Shown here piece by piece: positions 13,321 to 24,883 of a DNA stretch of 64,000 bases (positions are counted from its first letter, which is position 1; each line of letters opens with the position of its first letter). The position numbers were made by a program, and so were the translations under genes. The notes below the pieces were generated by a model. The model searched no databases. It was not told the DNA's origin and was given only the letters and a program-made list of their open reading frames with translations. Source of the stretch: Posidonia oceanica (lineage: Eukaryota; Streptophyta; Magnoliopsida; Alismatales; Posidoniaceae); assembly GCA_037176725.1 (NCBI GenBank), contig JAZBRS010000029.1:49362001-49426000 (forward strand), written 5' to 3'.

Positions 13321-15742
13321 ATGGCCCAGTCTACCGGTGAGCTCCGCTTTTCTGTTGATTCGGAGGGGTTTACCACTTGGGTCCCTCCGGATTTCACTTC
13401 CACTCGCTCTGTGCCCTTTATGACACTAGGATTCCACCCTCAGGTGTCTGGGGCACCCTAGTTTGCTGCAGGGCATTGGCAAACATGCGTCCCTCTGGAT
13501 CCGGTCGCCGAGTTTGTCTCGATGACTGCCCCTTGCATTCCAGAGGCGCCTCTGACCCCTTCGTCCCAAGGTTATGTCGCTCTCGACATCCCTTCTGCTG
13601 CGGCGACCTTTACCCTAGGTTCCCGACCTCTTGAGTCTGCTCCCCCGGTCGGTCCTACAATTTAGCGTTCCCATTGATGGGTCCCCTGAAGTGCGGTATC
13701 GGCACCTGATGGAGCTTGCCTAGACACTGCAGGGTATGGCTTTATCGGTTCGCCCCTCTTGTGTTCTTGCTGCCCCTGAGGTTCCTCTGTGGCTTGCTTT
13801 TGCACACACAGCACTCCCGCCCAGACCATCGCCCCAGCTACACACTGCTCCGGCGATGGGGGCGTGGTATCTGTCTCCTACTTCTGCACAACATTATGCA
13901 CTGCATGCAACTTAGCCACCTGGTGATCAGTCCTTTGGGTTGGTTGGAGCATAGTACCCCACTGGCTCGCTGCCCGGCACCGTGCCTGCGCAGCAACTGT
14001 TGCTCCAGCACTCTGCACCACGCACTACACAGCATATTATCTCTCCATCCCCCTTGCATCAAGTTCAGAACCCAGCATACTTTCCTGCCTACATAGCACC
14101 ACCGCACGGATATGATGGCCATCATGTCGTGCCACCAGGCAATGCGATGGTAGATCCGGAGGAGCACCTTGGTGTGACCCAGACAGCGTATGTGATCCCT
14201 ATCCCTGCTGCCTCACCTCTTGTGGTGGCCAATCCAGACCCCATCAATGGCAGGATGGACGTTTCAGAGAAAGCACTACGTCTAGTGCAGGGCAAGGACC
14301 ACCAGTCTTTCTAGTTTCGCGACCTCTGTCTCTTTCCCGAGGCCGCACTCCCTTTGAAGTTCCACATCCTGATTTTTGATAAGTACAATGGTAGAGGCTG
14401 TCCAATTTCGCATCTGAAAATGTATTACGGGGACCTTGCTCAGCTTCAAGCTGATGAAAGGCTCCTTATCTGCCTGTTTCAGAAAAGTTTAACCGGTCCC
14501 GCGTTCAAGTGGTTCACTTCCCTTGACATGGCTACGGTTCAGACTTGGACTGATCTTTCTCAGGCTTTCCTTGAGCAGTATGCCTTCAACCTTGACTTGA
14601 TCCCCAAGAGGGAGGATCTCGTCGCCATCCGGTAAAGGCCCCAAGAGCCATTCGGGGAGTATGTCGGTCGCTGGCACTCCTTAGCCGCCCAGGTCAAAGA
14701 TAGACCCTCTGAGGAGGATTCTATCGAGATGATCATCAAGGGAGTATAGCCAGCGATTGGGACTCTGCTTTGCATTCAGCACAACACTAGCTTTGCATCG
14801 TTGATTAGGGCTGGCGCTTGTGTGGAAAGCTCACTGCGAAGTGGGCATTTCCTCACACTTTCTACATTGGCTAGTCAGGCCAACACCTCCAGCAATCGCC
14901 GCAGCGGCAACAACAACAACAACTCTGCTCCTGACTGCTCCGAACAGCACATCGAAGCAAACGCCGATCCTCCCGAAGAGCCTGCCTATGTAGAGAGTCA
15001 GCCAGACCCTTTTCCGCTAGAGCACGCACCTAATTTTGCACCCACTTCACACATTGCCACTGTCGAGCCCATGCATCACGTTGCACCCACTTGGCAAGGA
15101 CTCCATCTAGGGCAAAGACAACCTCGTCGGGCTGAGTGTGATTACATGCCTCTGCCCAAACCACTGAGCGTCATCTTCCCTCAAGTTGAGTTGCTCTTGA
15201 GACTCCCAGCTGTCCGTCCGTCACCAAACCCCCCTCCGTGGTGGCATGATACGAATCAGTTCTGTAGCTTCCATCGGGCCACCGGGCACTCGACGGGTGA
15301 CTGCCTCACTCTCCGGGATGCCGTTCAGCACCTGATCGATCGCAGGATCATCAGCGTTGACGAGCAGGAGCTTGCACATACACATACACCTGCACTTGCA
15401 CTTGCACACCCTAGTGTAGCCGACCCTTCCTCTTCCGAGCCTGCAGGCTTCGTAGTTGCCGGAACCTCAAGGGTCTACACCAGACTTTTCTAAGTCCAGC
15501 TCTGCCTTAGTGGATCCTTTTGATCCCATCAGTGCAATCCCCTTTTCCTATCTTTCCTATCTCGTCCAAGGGGCGCTTGGAGATGCAACAGCAAGCCCAG
15601 CTGCAGTGTCGTCTAGGTTAGTTCCTTCTCCAACTTTTGCAGCTCCAGTAGCCCCAGTGCTCCCCGCACTGCCAATAGTGGACCTCGCTGACAGCATCAG
15701 CAGCGTAGGAGCGAACCCAGCACCTCCCTCTCGAGGTTGCTG
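13321..15742 (+). pseudogene. Decayed gag of element behind LTR-A1
   Basis: The gene starts ATGGCCCAG at 13321, the same start context as in the other copies. The gag core is recognisable at about 14350-14870 (KYNGRGCP, QADERLL, FQKSLTGPAFKWFTSLDMA). The zinc knuckle C-x2-H-x4-H-x4-C is near 15262-15303. The frame carries TAG at about 13722, 14312 and 14747 and TAA at 14633, plus frameshifts (a later piece, 15456-15743, is in another frame). At 13722, 14312 and 14747 the relatives read CAG or CAA. No protease, RT or integrase follows: the coding part ends near 15742, so this copy could only have moved with enzymes supplied by others. Confidence 0.85.
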
Positions 15743-16261
15743 ACAAGTAAGTCCTTCTTACCTCTTTTTTGATTTTTGCATTGTCTTTTCTTTTCGTTTT
15801 GTTTTGTTTTTTGTGGTTTCTCGCCTTGCCTGAAAATTATAAAAAGCATAAAATCAACAAAACCCAAAAAAGAACATGCATCCCTTTCTACTTCTTGCAT
15901 TCATTCCCTCATTCAGGCTGATATCCCTAACTATTCGGCGATAGATTCGTCAACCTATCACTCTGCACGTTCTTTTGCACATATTTGCCACTCTTTGTAC
16001 ATATCATCTTCTGCACATACATGTCATTTCTTGCATCCTGTAAAAGACAAAAGCACCAAAAAAAATCAAGAAAATAAAAAAATGCAAAAATATTTTCTCG
16101 CCTTGCTGTTGGTTTTCCCTTTTTATGTTTTCTCAAATCAAAAGCCATAAAAATACAAAACCAATGCAAAAATCGAAAAACATGCTTGTCCCTTTCCCTT
16201 CTGAAAAATACAAAACCCATAAACATTTGTATAATTAGAAACCTGGCTACGGACAAACAAG
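15743..16261 (+). other. AT-rich non-coding stretch after truncated gag
   Basis: I see no gene here. The stretch starts CTGACAAGTAAGTCC, which looks like a splice donor, then becomes A/T-rich with oligo-A and TTTTGCA words. It contains one hairpin-type motif of the 3'-UTR theme (GGCTGATATCCCTAACTATTC at about 15918). It may be an intron or spacer of the original element. Its counterpart is not present in the complete copy. Confidence 0.4.
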
Positions 16262-16284
16262 TGTTGACACCCCATCTTGGCAGG
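16262..16284 (+). repeat. 23-bp stub of a family-B LTR start
   Basis: The LTR start TGTTGACACCCCATCTTGG is present, but after GGCAGGC it switches directly to element 3'-UTR sequence (TCTTTTGATCGCCCC). The counterpart of that switch point in the complete element is at 44447-44463. The LTR body and internal region are missing. The join sits at GGC/GGCA, suggesting a microhomology deletion. Confidence 0.7.
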
Positions 16285-16364
16285 CTCTTTTGATCGCCCC
16301 TTGGTATCATCCTCTCCCTCTTTCCCCCATGATATTCCTGGTGTCATGGGATGATTCGCTCTCG

Positions 16365-16870
16365 CGAAACCTTTTCAATCAATCAATCTCATCATTACCT
16401 CATCCCCTCTTTTACCGGCCAATAAGTTCGATATCTTATCACCTTTTCAATCAATCTCTCATCATTACCTCATCCCCTCTTTGCCGGCCGATAAGTCCGA
16501 TATCTTATCATCTCTCATCATTATCTCATCCCCCTCTTTATCAATCAATCTCATCATTATCTCCCCCCCTCTTTAGCAATAGATCTCATCATTATCTCAT
16601 CCCCCTCTTTATCAATCAATCTCATCATTATCTCCCCCCCCTCTTTAGCATTAGATCTCATCATGATCTCATCCCCCTCTTTATCAATCAATCTCATCAT
16701 GATCTCATCCCCCTCTTTAGCAATAGATCTCATCATTACCTCATCCCCTCTTATCAATCAATCAAGCAATCAATCTCATCATGACCTCATCCCCTCTTAT
16801 CAATCAATCAAGCAATCAATCTCATCATGATCTCATCCCCTCTTATCAAGCAATCAATCAATCAACAATC
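16365..16870 (+). repeat. Minisatellite of CTCATCATTATCTCATCCCC units
   Basis: Imperfect tandem units of about 35 bp, often as 70-bp doublets with TTTATCAATCAAT and TTTAGCAATAGAT variants. It is homologous to the array at 44690-45262, but with a different unit mix, so the arrays have turned over independently. Confidence 0.8.
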
Positions 16871-16884
16871 ACAGCTCTCTCAGG

Positions 16885-17705
16885 CTGATAACCTAAACTA
16901 TCATCTGGGCCGATCCATGGTCGGCCCACAGTTGTGTTATACGGCTGACATCCAGTAACTGTCCCTTGCAATTGCGGTTTCCAGTTGATAGGTCTGTAAA
17001 CTATCCTCCAGTTGATAGGTCTGTAAACTATCCGCCAGTTGATAGGACTGTAAACTATCGCTAGGCTGATATCCTAAACTATCACCAGCAATTGCATTAT
17101 ACGGCTGATATCCAGTAACTATCCCTCCTCATTGCGTGTTCCAGTTGATAGGCCTGTAAACTATCCGCCAATTGATAGGACTGTAAACTATCGTTCCAGT
17201 TGATAGGACTGTAAACTATCGCTAGGCTGATATCCTAAACTATCACGCACAATCATGTTATACGGCTGACACCCAGTAACTATCCCTCGCAAATGCCATT
17301 TCCAGTTGATAGGTCTGTAAACTATCCGCCAGTTGATAGGTCTGTAAACTATCCGCCAGTTGATAGGTCTGTAAACTATCGCTCCAGTTGATAGGACTGT
17401 AAACTATCTAGCATTTGCGTTATACGGCTGATACCCAGTAACTATCACTCATGGTTTGTGGCTTCCAATTGATAGGTCTGTAAACTATCCACCAGTTGAT
17501 AGGTCTGTAAACTATCCGCCAGTTGATAGGACTGTAAACTATCCCACACAACCATGTTATACGGCTGATATCCAGTAACTATCACTCACAACTGCTCTAG
17601 GCTGATAACCTAAACTATCGCTCCAGGCTGATAACCTAAACTATCACTCCCGGTTGATAGGACCGTAAACTATCCGGACGATAAGCCCGTCACCTTATCA
17701 CCTTT
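16885..17705 (+). repeat. Array of short GATAG...CTATC hairpin units (older copy)
   Basis: About two dozen units of the type GTTGATAGG(T/A)CTGTAAACTATC, interspersed with GGCTGATATCC...AACTATC and TTATACGGCTGA(C/T)A units. Stem arms are 4-5 bp around a loop of about 9 nt. One unit near 17264 is broken (GACA on one arm, TATC on the other). The array ends with GATAAG...CTTATC. It is homologous to 45340-46394. Confidence 0.8.
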
Positions 17706-18204
17706 TTTGGTGCGGCCTTGCCCCAGGAAGGCAAAGTCATGCACCTCCTTTTTTGCGATAGGAGAATTGGCCTCTCTCCCCTCGCACCCCTCCCTTCTCT
17801 TCTGCTAGCTTGCTCCCCGGGCGGGGACGAGCTGCACCTTGTTTTTCCTTGCTTTGTCGCGCAAGTCGGGCCTTCCTGCCAGATCCTCGCGCCACATCGC
17901 ACTTTTCCTTTTTTTAGCACTTCTCTTGCATCATCTCCGCATCTTCTCGGCTAGCATTGCATACTACTCTAGTATCATCGGCATCACTTGCACAGCATCA
18001 GCATTTTCCTCTAATTGGCTAACTTTTGTACTAACTCTTGCATTGCATTTGCATTAGCATGCATTGCACACTTAGCATCATCCATCTACACCCTGCATCT
18101 TGCATTACGGCAACGGGCTATGATTTTTGGTGCATCCGCCGAATAAGTAGCCCACGCCCATAGCAAACCGCTACTCCCGTTGGTCAGATGGGGTGTCTTG
18201 TCAA

Positions 18205-18253
18205 CCCTGAGCAGCGGCCTCGCTCCGCTCGACCTTGCTCAGGGAGGGGCATC
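18205..18253 (+). promoter_or_regulatory. Polypurine tract in a conserved hairpin, before LTR 18254
   Basis: AGGGAGGGG (18241-18249) followed by CATC and the LTR start is a typical plus-strand primer. The arms CCCTGAGC (18205-18212) and GCTCAGGG (18237-18244) are a perfect 8-bp inverted repeat whose right arm overlaps the tract. Confidence 0.75.
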
Positions 18254-21200
18254 TGTTGACACCCCATCTTGGCAGGCTTGGACCATTTGGGACCCTCCTG
18301 GTGATTGCTGGACTCAAACCCAAACCAAACCAAACCCTAATCCTCTTCTTTACCCTTCAAAACCAGCCAAACTTGACCTAAGCCTTTACCCCTCTTCCCA
18401 AGCTCAAAACCTGACCAAAATCCATAGGAAAACCCACCAACACCTACTTAACAGACCTACCTAAGAACTCAGAAATTTCCAACCCAAGACCATTCCCAAA
18501 AACCCTAGAAAACCTAGGTGAAACTCCCCTTTTTCTACATCTTGAAACCCCTCCAAAACCTCCTTGGAATCAGACCAAAATTTAGAGCCAGCTCCTCAAA
18601 CCCTAGACTACCCACTCCCTAATTTTCGTCCCATTCCAAGACTTCTAAGCCTCTCATTTGCCCTAATTATCGTTTTCTCTCTCTGGGATTATCATTTTCT
18701 CTCTCCTCTCTCTCTCCTGATTATCATCTCTCTTTTCATCCCCTTCTTGCCCTTTTTCCTGCCTGGCTGTAGGCCCTCTTTGTGCTTCTATCCCTTCTCT
18801 ATCTTATTCCTATTTTTACTTTATTTTTAGCTTTTTTCCTGAATTTTAAAAAATCATTTTCCTCCAACTCATCTCTTTCCCTTTTATTTCTCCCTTCTTC
18901 CATTTCCTTCCCCCTTCTCTTTTCCTTTTCTTTCTTTTGCTAAAATCCATAAAAAGCCCTAAAAATCTGTAAAACTCCCAAACATAAGAGAAACAAATCA
19001 GAACTCTAAGAAAAATGATTTAAGAACATTAAACAAACAATTAAAAAACTTAAACCTAATTAAATCAAGCTAAAAAAGAAAATCAAGCATGCAAACTAAA
19101 AAATGCAAAACAAACTAAAAGAAAATACTGTAAAATCAAAGAAAAAACTGAAATGAAATCAAAAGCCATCAAAAGTGAAAACCCTCTCAAAAGAATTAAA
19201 AAAAACAAACCCTAAAAAGAAGTAAAACAATTAAAACACTAAGATAAGTAATTAATGAAAGAAAAAGCCTAACCTAACAAACCTAAGAAAAAACAACCTA
19301 AGAACTTAATTAAAAAGAAAATGAAAAACACATTAAAAAGACTTAAAAAAAAACACTTAATCAGATAAGAGAAACCCAATTAAAAAACATCAAGAAAAAT
19401 CAACAAATAAAAATCAAGAACCTAATTCAAAAGACTTAAGAAAAAAAGAAAACCCTAAAAGACTAAAACTAAAAGCCCAAAACCCATTCCAATTAATACG
19501 AAAATAAATCCTAAAAATCCTAATTAATACCCTGAATGCTTAACAAGAGAAACACAATTTTAAGAACAATTTAAAAAAGACTTAACAACACTTAATCAAG
19601 TGGAAAATGAATTAAAAAACAAAAGAAACCCTAAAACCCTAATCAAGCCCAAAACCCCTTTAAACCACACTAATTAACCTAAAAACAGTCATTAAAAAAT
19701 GTAATCAAGACCTTAGCCTACAACACAATCACACTAACATTTTGCTTATTTTTATTTTATTTTTCCTAATTTATTTCTCCCTTTTCTTCTCCTCCATTTC
19801 TCTTCCTCCTCTTATCCTTTTTCCTTTTTCTCTCTGCTGGGCCCGTCAGCCCGTTTCCTTTCTTTTTTTCTTTTTTTTCAAACCCGCAGTCCAGCCCACG
19901 ACGCCGTCTTCTTCTTCCTCCTTTCCCTCCACACAGTACCTCCTCTTCCACCTTCTGCAGCCGTCTGCCATTCTCGGTCCTCTCTTCCTCTGCAGCCTAC
20001 GCCCTCTCACAGCCGGCCGCCCGTTGCAGCCCTTCCTCTGCCTTCGCCCCACCTTTCGGCGTTTGCAGCCCCCTAGCCCGCGCCTCTCGCCGGCCTATTC
20101 CTCTTTGCCATAGCTGCCAACTTCTTGCCGTTGCCACCAATCTCCTGCAAACTTTCCTTCCCAAGCCAGCCTCCTGCCATGGCGTTCGAGTGCTCTAGCT
20201 CGAACAAAACCCGACCTCCTTCTTCCTCCTTCAGAGCTTTTGATCTTCGGCAGAGAAAGAGCGAACCAGAGACCAATTCCAGAGCCTTTTCCCCACCTGA
20301 AACGACCTCCATTCTCCTCCTCTGCATCCTTCAATTCCCAGAGAAGAGAGAGCAGTAAGAGAGAGCCTGAGAGTCCTCCTTGGCATCCTGGAGAGAAACC
20401 TAAATCCTGAAGCATTCCCACACCCAATCCTTCTCCTTTTCCCTCTGAAAATCCACAGCAAATCCTCCTCTTCTTTTTCCAACAAACCAGCACCCTTCCC
20501 GGCCTCAGAACCTCTCCCAATTGATCCCCCAAACTCACCCAGCAACCCTGCATTCTTCCCTCACCATTTCCCGACCATTCCACCACTAAAACACCACCTA
20601 ATCACCTGAACATCACCTGAAACTCCAACTGTAAACCCAACACAACCCACTCCAGAATTGCCTTCACCTCAGTCCACTACTTCCTACCAAATTCCTCCCA
20701 GATACTCACCTAACCTCCACCTTCCAGAAGCACCTGACCTCCAGCCCTCTCCCTCACCACCGGCTAAGAACGCCACCACAAACACCTATGTCACCTTCAG
20801 ACCAGAAGATCGGCCAACCTCCAATCTCTCTCCTCACTCTCCAGAAAGCCAACCTAGCTATCCAGCATCACTCCCCAGACCTCCAGCAATCTCCCGGAGG
20901 GCCCCATCCAGTCCGACGAGCAGCAAACAACTCCTCCGACCTCCGGTCACTTTTCTGAACCCACAAATCGCTGAATCCTCACCCGAGTTGTGGAGCTTCA
21001 GTCCAACCGATCGAGAAGCACCAGAAGCGCTCCCTGAAGTAGTTCCAACCTTCGCAAGCGACCGACGATCACCGCAGCGACCGGACGACCTCCGCCGACG
21101 ACTGCTGAAGCTGCTGAGGTCGGGAGGACGATTCAGACGCGGAGCCAGGTAATTCTCTGCTCCTTTAGTCTTCTTTTCTTCCCGTGCTGCTTTTCCGCCC

Positions 21201-24200
21201 CTTAGAAGTAGGATTCCAGCCCTCCTGCTCCGTTCCAGCTCGCCGGTCCGGTCATCTTCTCCGGCGCAGTCCTCCGGCCTTCACGACGCTCCAGCCAGTG
21301 GAACGTGGTCCCGGTGACTCCCTCAGCTCCGCACGGACGTCAGGAGGCTCCTCCAGCCTTCGGAATGCAGCTCCGCTGCGTCGAATGGCCGGACCAAGTC
21401 CCTAAGCCTCTGCAGAGCTCCGGTGAGCGCTCCGGCGCGTTCCAGGCCGCGTCGCCCCCCGCCGACCGTCGCCCCGCCTCCGTCAGTTCCAGGACCACTG
21501 CCTCCGCCGATTAGCTCGTCCCCAGCCTCCCTATGCCGGCGGTCGCGAGCTCTGGTAGCTCACTGCTACAGTGCTCGTCTCCGCCGGCCATTACTGTTCC
21601 TTTATTTTCTCAGTTATGTAGTTTTTTGTGTAAATATTGCATGTTTAGCTTAAGTTTCCTTATTTTTGCATTCTGGTCCTTATGCCATTTAATTTGCTTT
21701 GTTTTTAATCTAAAACCATGCTAAATTGCTTTAAGCATCTGTGCTTTTCAGTATTTTCAATTCAGTCCATTTACTGTGCTTTCTAGTTATAAATATTTAT
21801 GCTTCAGCCCTCTTGTTTTCAATTTTGCATCTAAATCCTGCAGTAGATTATTTAATTTAAATGCCTTAACTTTGCCTTATTAAATTGCATTCTGGGTCCC
21901 TCTTGTTTTCTGTTTTTGCATTTAGATCCCATGCACTGTAGTAACTTAGGGTTTATTTCCTTATTTTGCATACTGCATTGCATATTTGCCCCTCTGATTT
22001 TTTCTTTTTGCACTTAGGTCCATTTTAAATGCACAGTAATCATTTTGCATGCATTTTAGCTTATTGCATTGCATTTTCAACCCTGCATTTTGCAAAAATT
22101 GCATGTCAGTCCATCATCTGTGATTTCAGAGCATATTTTGCATACTAAATTGCATTTTTGACCTCGCATGATTTCAAAATGACACATAGGCCCTTTGCAT
22201 CATTATAAAATCATGTAAAATGCCTGTTTTGCCCTTGAAAATTGCATTTTAGCTCCCATGTTTGCAAAATTGCATGTAGGCCCTCCACTTGCATTCCCAG
22301 ACTCCCTAGAACCCTGTTTTCTGGAAAAATTGCATTTTAGACCCTGGAGTTTTTCAAAATTGCATTTTGCTTGCCATTTGCTTTCAAAACTTCCTCTGAT
22401 GCATACCCACTTTTTAAAATACCATTCTAAGCCCAGTCTTTTGCAAAACTGCATGCAATCCCTCCTGTTTCCAAAACCCCTGCTTGTAGAGCCCCATCTT
22501 TTTCAAAACTCTGGTTTTAACCCCCTTTTTCTTTTTGAAAATGCATTTGAATCCCTGTTTTTCCCCAAAATTCTCCTTCTTGTCTTTTCTTGCTTCTGCA
22601 TGCATTTGCATTCATTTAGCTTTGCATTAAGCATCTTTTGCACACACTAAGTCCCTTTAGCTCCCTTTCACCTGGGAGGGCCTTTTTGCACACCCCTAGG
22701 ATCTCCTGAATACTTAGATCTGTTCTTCTCCCCTGTTCTGGCCCTCCTGCCTTGAAGCTGCGATAACTTCCGATCCGGCCGTTGGATCTTCTCAAATAAG
22801 CTGCCCAGATGACTACGGTGAAGCGCTCTTCAGCATGGACCAAGCAGATTTCAGATCAGGCCCCAGGATTTCCAGGTATGTCCCCCTGAACCCCTGCATT
22901 GCATTCATTTGCATGCCATTTGCATAGTTTGCTTTGTTTTCGCTTTCCGTCTCTTTGAGCATCTAGAATAGGACCTCCCCTTCCTATCTATCAACTCAGA
23001 TCCCCGTTTCGCGTACTCTTGGGTGTTTTGTGTTGTGTTTTCCCTAGATTCACCACTTATTGCGACTTTCTTCCCCCTTTTCCATGATCCGATCGCATCG
23101 CGAGCTTTGGGTAGCGTGCGAGACACATCGTGGAGCGGTTTAGTGGGAAACGGTCACAAAAAAGTGGTAATCCCTCCATTTGCTCACTTCTCCCCTTTGT
23201 AGGTCTTCACACCTACTCTGTGTGGCCCTGAACAGCGTCTGTTCTCACACACGCGCTGTCTTACCTCTCCTTTAGCTTCTTTTGATCTTTTTCCCTGCGT
23301 TTGCATTCGTATGGCTTTCCTGAGGTTTTATTTCGCTGCTTTTGGCACCGTTTTGCGTGCCCGCCTTGTCTTTTGCTCCGTTTTGCGCGCTCGCCCTGTT
23401 TTTGGCACCGTTTCGCGTGCCTGCCTTGTCTTTTGGGCCGTTTTGCGCTCTCGCCCTGCTTTTGGCATCGTTTTGCGTGCCTGCTTTGCTTTTGCACCGT
23501 TTTGCGCGCTCGCTTCCGTTTTGGCACCGTTTCGCGTGCCTGCCTCGTCCTTTGCACCGTTTTGCGTGCCGCCTTGCTTTTTTCGCTCGTTTTGCGTGCT
23601 GATCTTGTCTATTTGTACCGTTTTGCTTGCCGTTTTCGTTTCTTGCCTCGTTTTGCGCATTTTACGCCGTTTTCTCTTGCATGTCGCCTGCATTGCATGG
23701 TTTTGTCGTTGTTTTGCTTATTCGCTTGCATTCGCATATAGGGCAGTGATGCTTACTGCCTGGAGTTCTCACGAGCCAGGTTTCGCCCGGTTCAGAACAC
23801 AGACAGCGTGGCTGAGCACTTAGATAGCACGTTTACTTCCTTGCTTTGCATCCTTCCACTTAGAGCACACCTATGAGCATTCATTTAGGCATTTATGGGC
23901 ACATAGGCATTCAGATCTGCATTTCCCTGCGTATGCGTGCATAAGCCTAGAAAGACCGATTCTCGGGCGTGTCGGGGGTGCCTAACACCTTCCCCGCGCG
24001 TAACAGGAGTCCTTGCCCAGTCTTTTGGCCCGCAATGACCATATCGCCCTTATCCTAGGCTAGAGTCATCTCATTTGCATTCATTTGCATTTGTTTTCCT
24101 TTACATTGCTTTGCTTTGCATTTCTTGCTTGGTTTTGCGTGTTAATTCACGCATTTCCCCCGATTTTCCTTGTCTTCCGATAATAGACATGGTGGCGACT

Positions 24201-24314
24201 CTGATTTGTCTTATCTTTCTCTTTTCTCCTCGATTTTAAGTGTTTTCGAGTTGAGCCTCTTCCTCGGATCAATCGCCGCTAATAGTAATCCTGATTCCGT
24301 TTGGGATTACTACA
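18254..24314 (+). mobile_element. Family-B LTR with polypurine tract upstream and primer site downstream
   Basis: A 6.06-kb LTR runs from TGTTGACACCCC to GATTACTACA. It has the same block order as the other family-B LTRs: C-rich start, A-rich tract, CT-rich tract, GC-rich part, T-rich part, CGTTTTGCGTGCC repeats (about 23338-23680), conserved U5 block (about 23925-24060). On the left it looks like a 3' LTR (polypurine tract). On the right it looks like a 5' LTR (primer site 24316, leader 24334 on). A shared LTR of this kind arises when two elements recombine through their LTRs. The downstream element is the host of the 27.9-kb insertion. Confidence 0.85.
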
Positions 24315-24315
24315 G

Positions 24316-24333
24316 TGGCGACTCCGCTGGGGA
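24316..24333 (+). other. Primer-binding site of the host element
   Basis: TGGCGACTCCGCTGGGGA differs from the other forward primer sites by one base (C for T). It lies two bases after the LTR end. Confidence 0.85.
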
Positions 24334-24883
24334 TGCTAGACTCCGGCTTTCGCCTTCCCTTTCGCTCGCTTGGGATTTGCTTTCTTTGTCTGCCTTTTGT
24401 GCCTTCTCTACCTATTTTGCTCGCTTTTTTTGTGCAAACTCCTAGCAAGTCGCCTCGTGGCTACTCTGCTTGGGTTTCGCACCTCTTTCGCCTCGGTTTG
24501 CGATCCTTTTGCTGGGCTTTGCTTTTGTTGCTTGTTTATTTACTTGTTTCCTTGCTTCTGCTCTTACTTCCTTTACAGCTTACTTGAATTTGTTTTCTTT
24601 GGCTTACTTGCTTATTACTGCCTTATTTCTTGCACATTACATGTCTACATACTTGTTTGGCAACAATGCATGCTTTTTGAATGCTGAATGCTTCTCTTAC
24701 ACATTTGCTATGTCACTACGCACGCACATGCCTCGTATATATGCCTTTTGACATGATGAATGCCTTCTCTTCACTGTCATGCCCACAAACACTCGCACAT
24801 GCCATGCGCTTGCCTTTTGTTGTATTATATGTTGTTTGCCTGCCATGATTGATTGATTTTCTTCCCTTTTCGCACATGCCATG
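24334..24883 (+). other. Leader of host element, first part
   Basis: A T-rich leader homologous to 30844-31393 and 12026-12590. It is interrupted at CACATGCCATG by the complete element and resumes at 52823 with TCTAGGATAGTAGAGAC. No gene is seen in it. Confidence 0.8.
24879..24883 (+). repeat. Target-site duplication of the complete element, left copy (CCATG)
   Basis: CCATG is repeated exactly at 52818-52822. Removing the element and one copy restores GCCATGTCTAGGATAGTAG, which matches the leader of the element itself near 31390. Confidence 0.95.

Larger units (their letters stand above)
16285..18253 (+). other. 3' untranslated region remnant of a family-B element
   Basis: The stretch matches the region before the 3' LTR of the complete element (about 44453-46937) in order. 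First comes a hairpin (arms 16326-16332 and 16344-16350), then TCATCAT minisatellites, the GATAG-type hairpin array, a GC-rich stretch near 17700-17900, and a polypurine tract. No coding sequence is supported in it. Arrays in this copy are more decayed than in the complete element. Confidence 0.75.
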
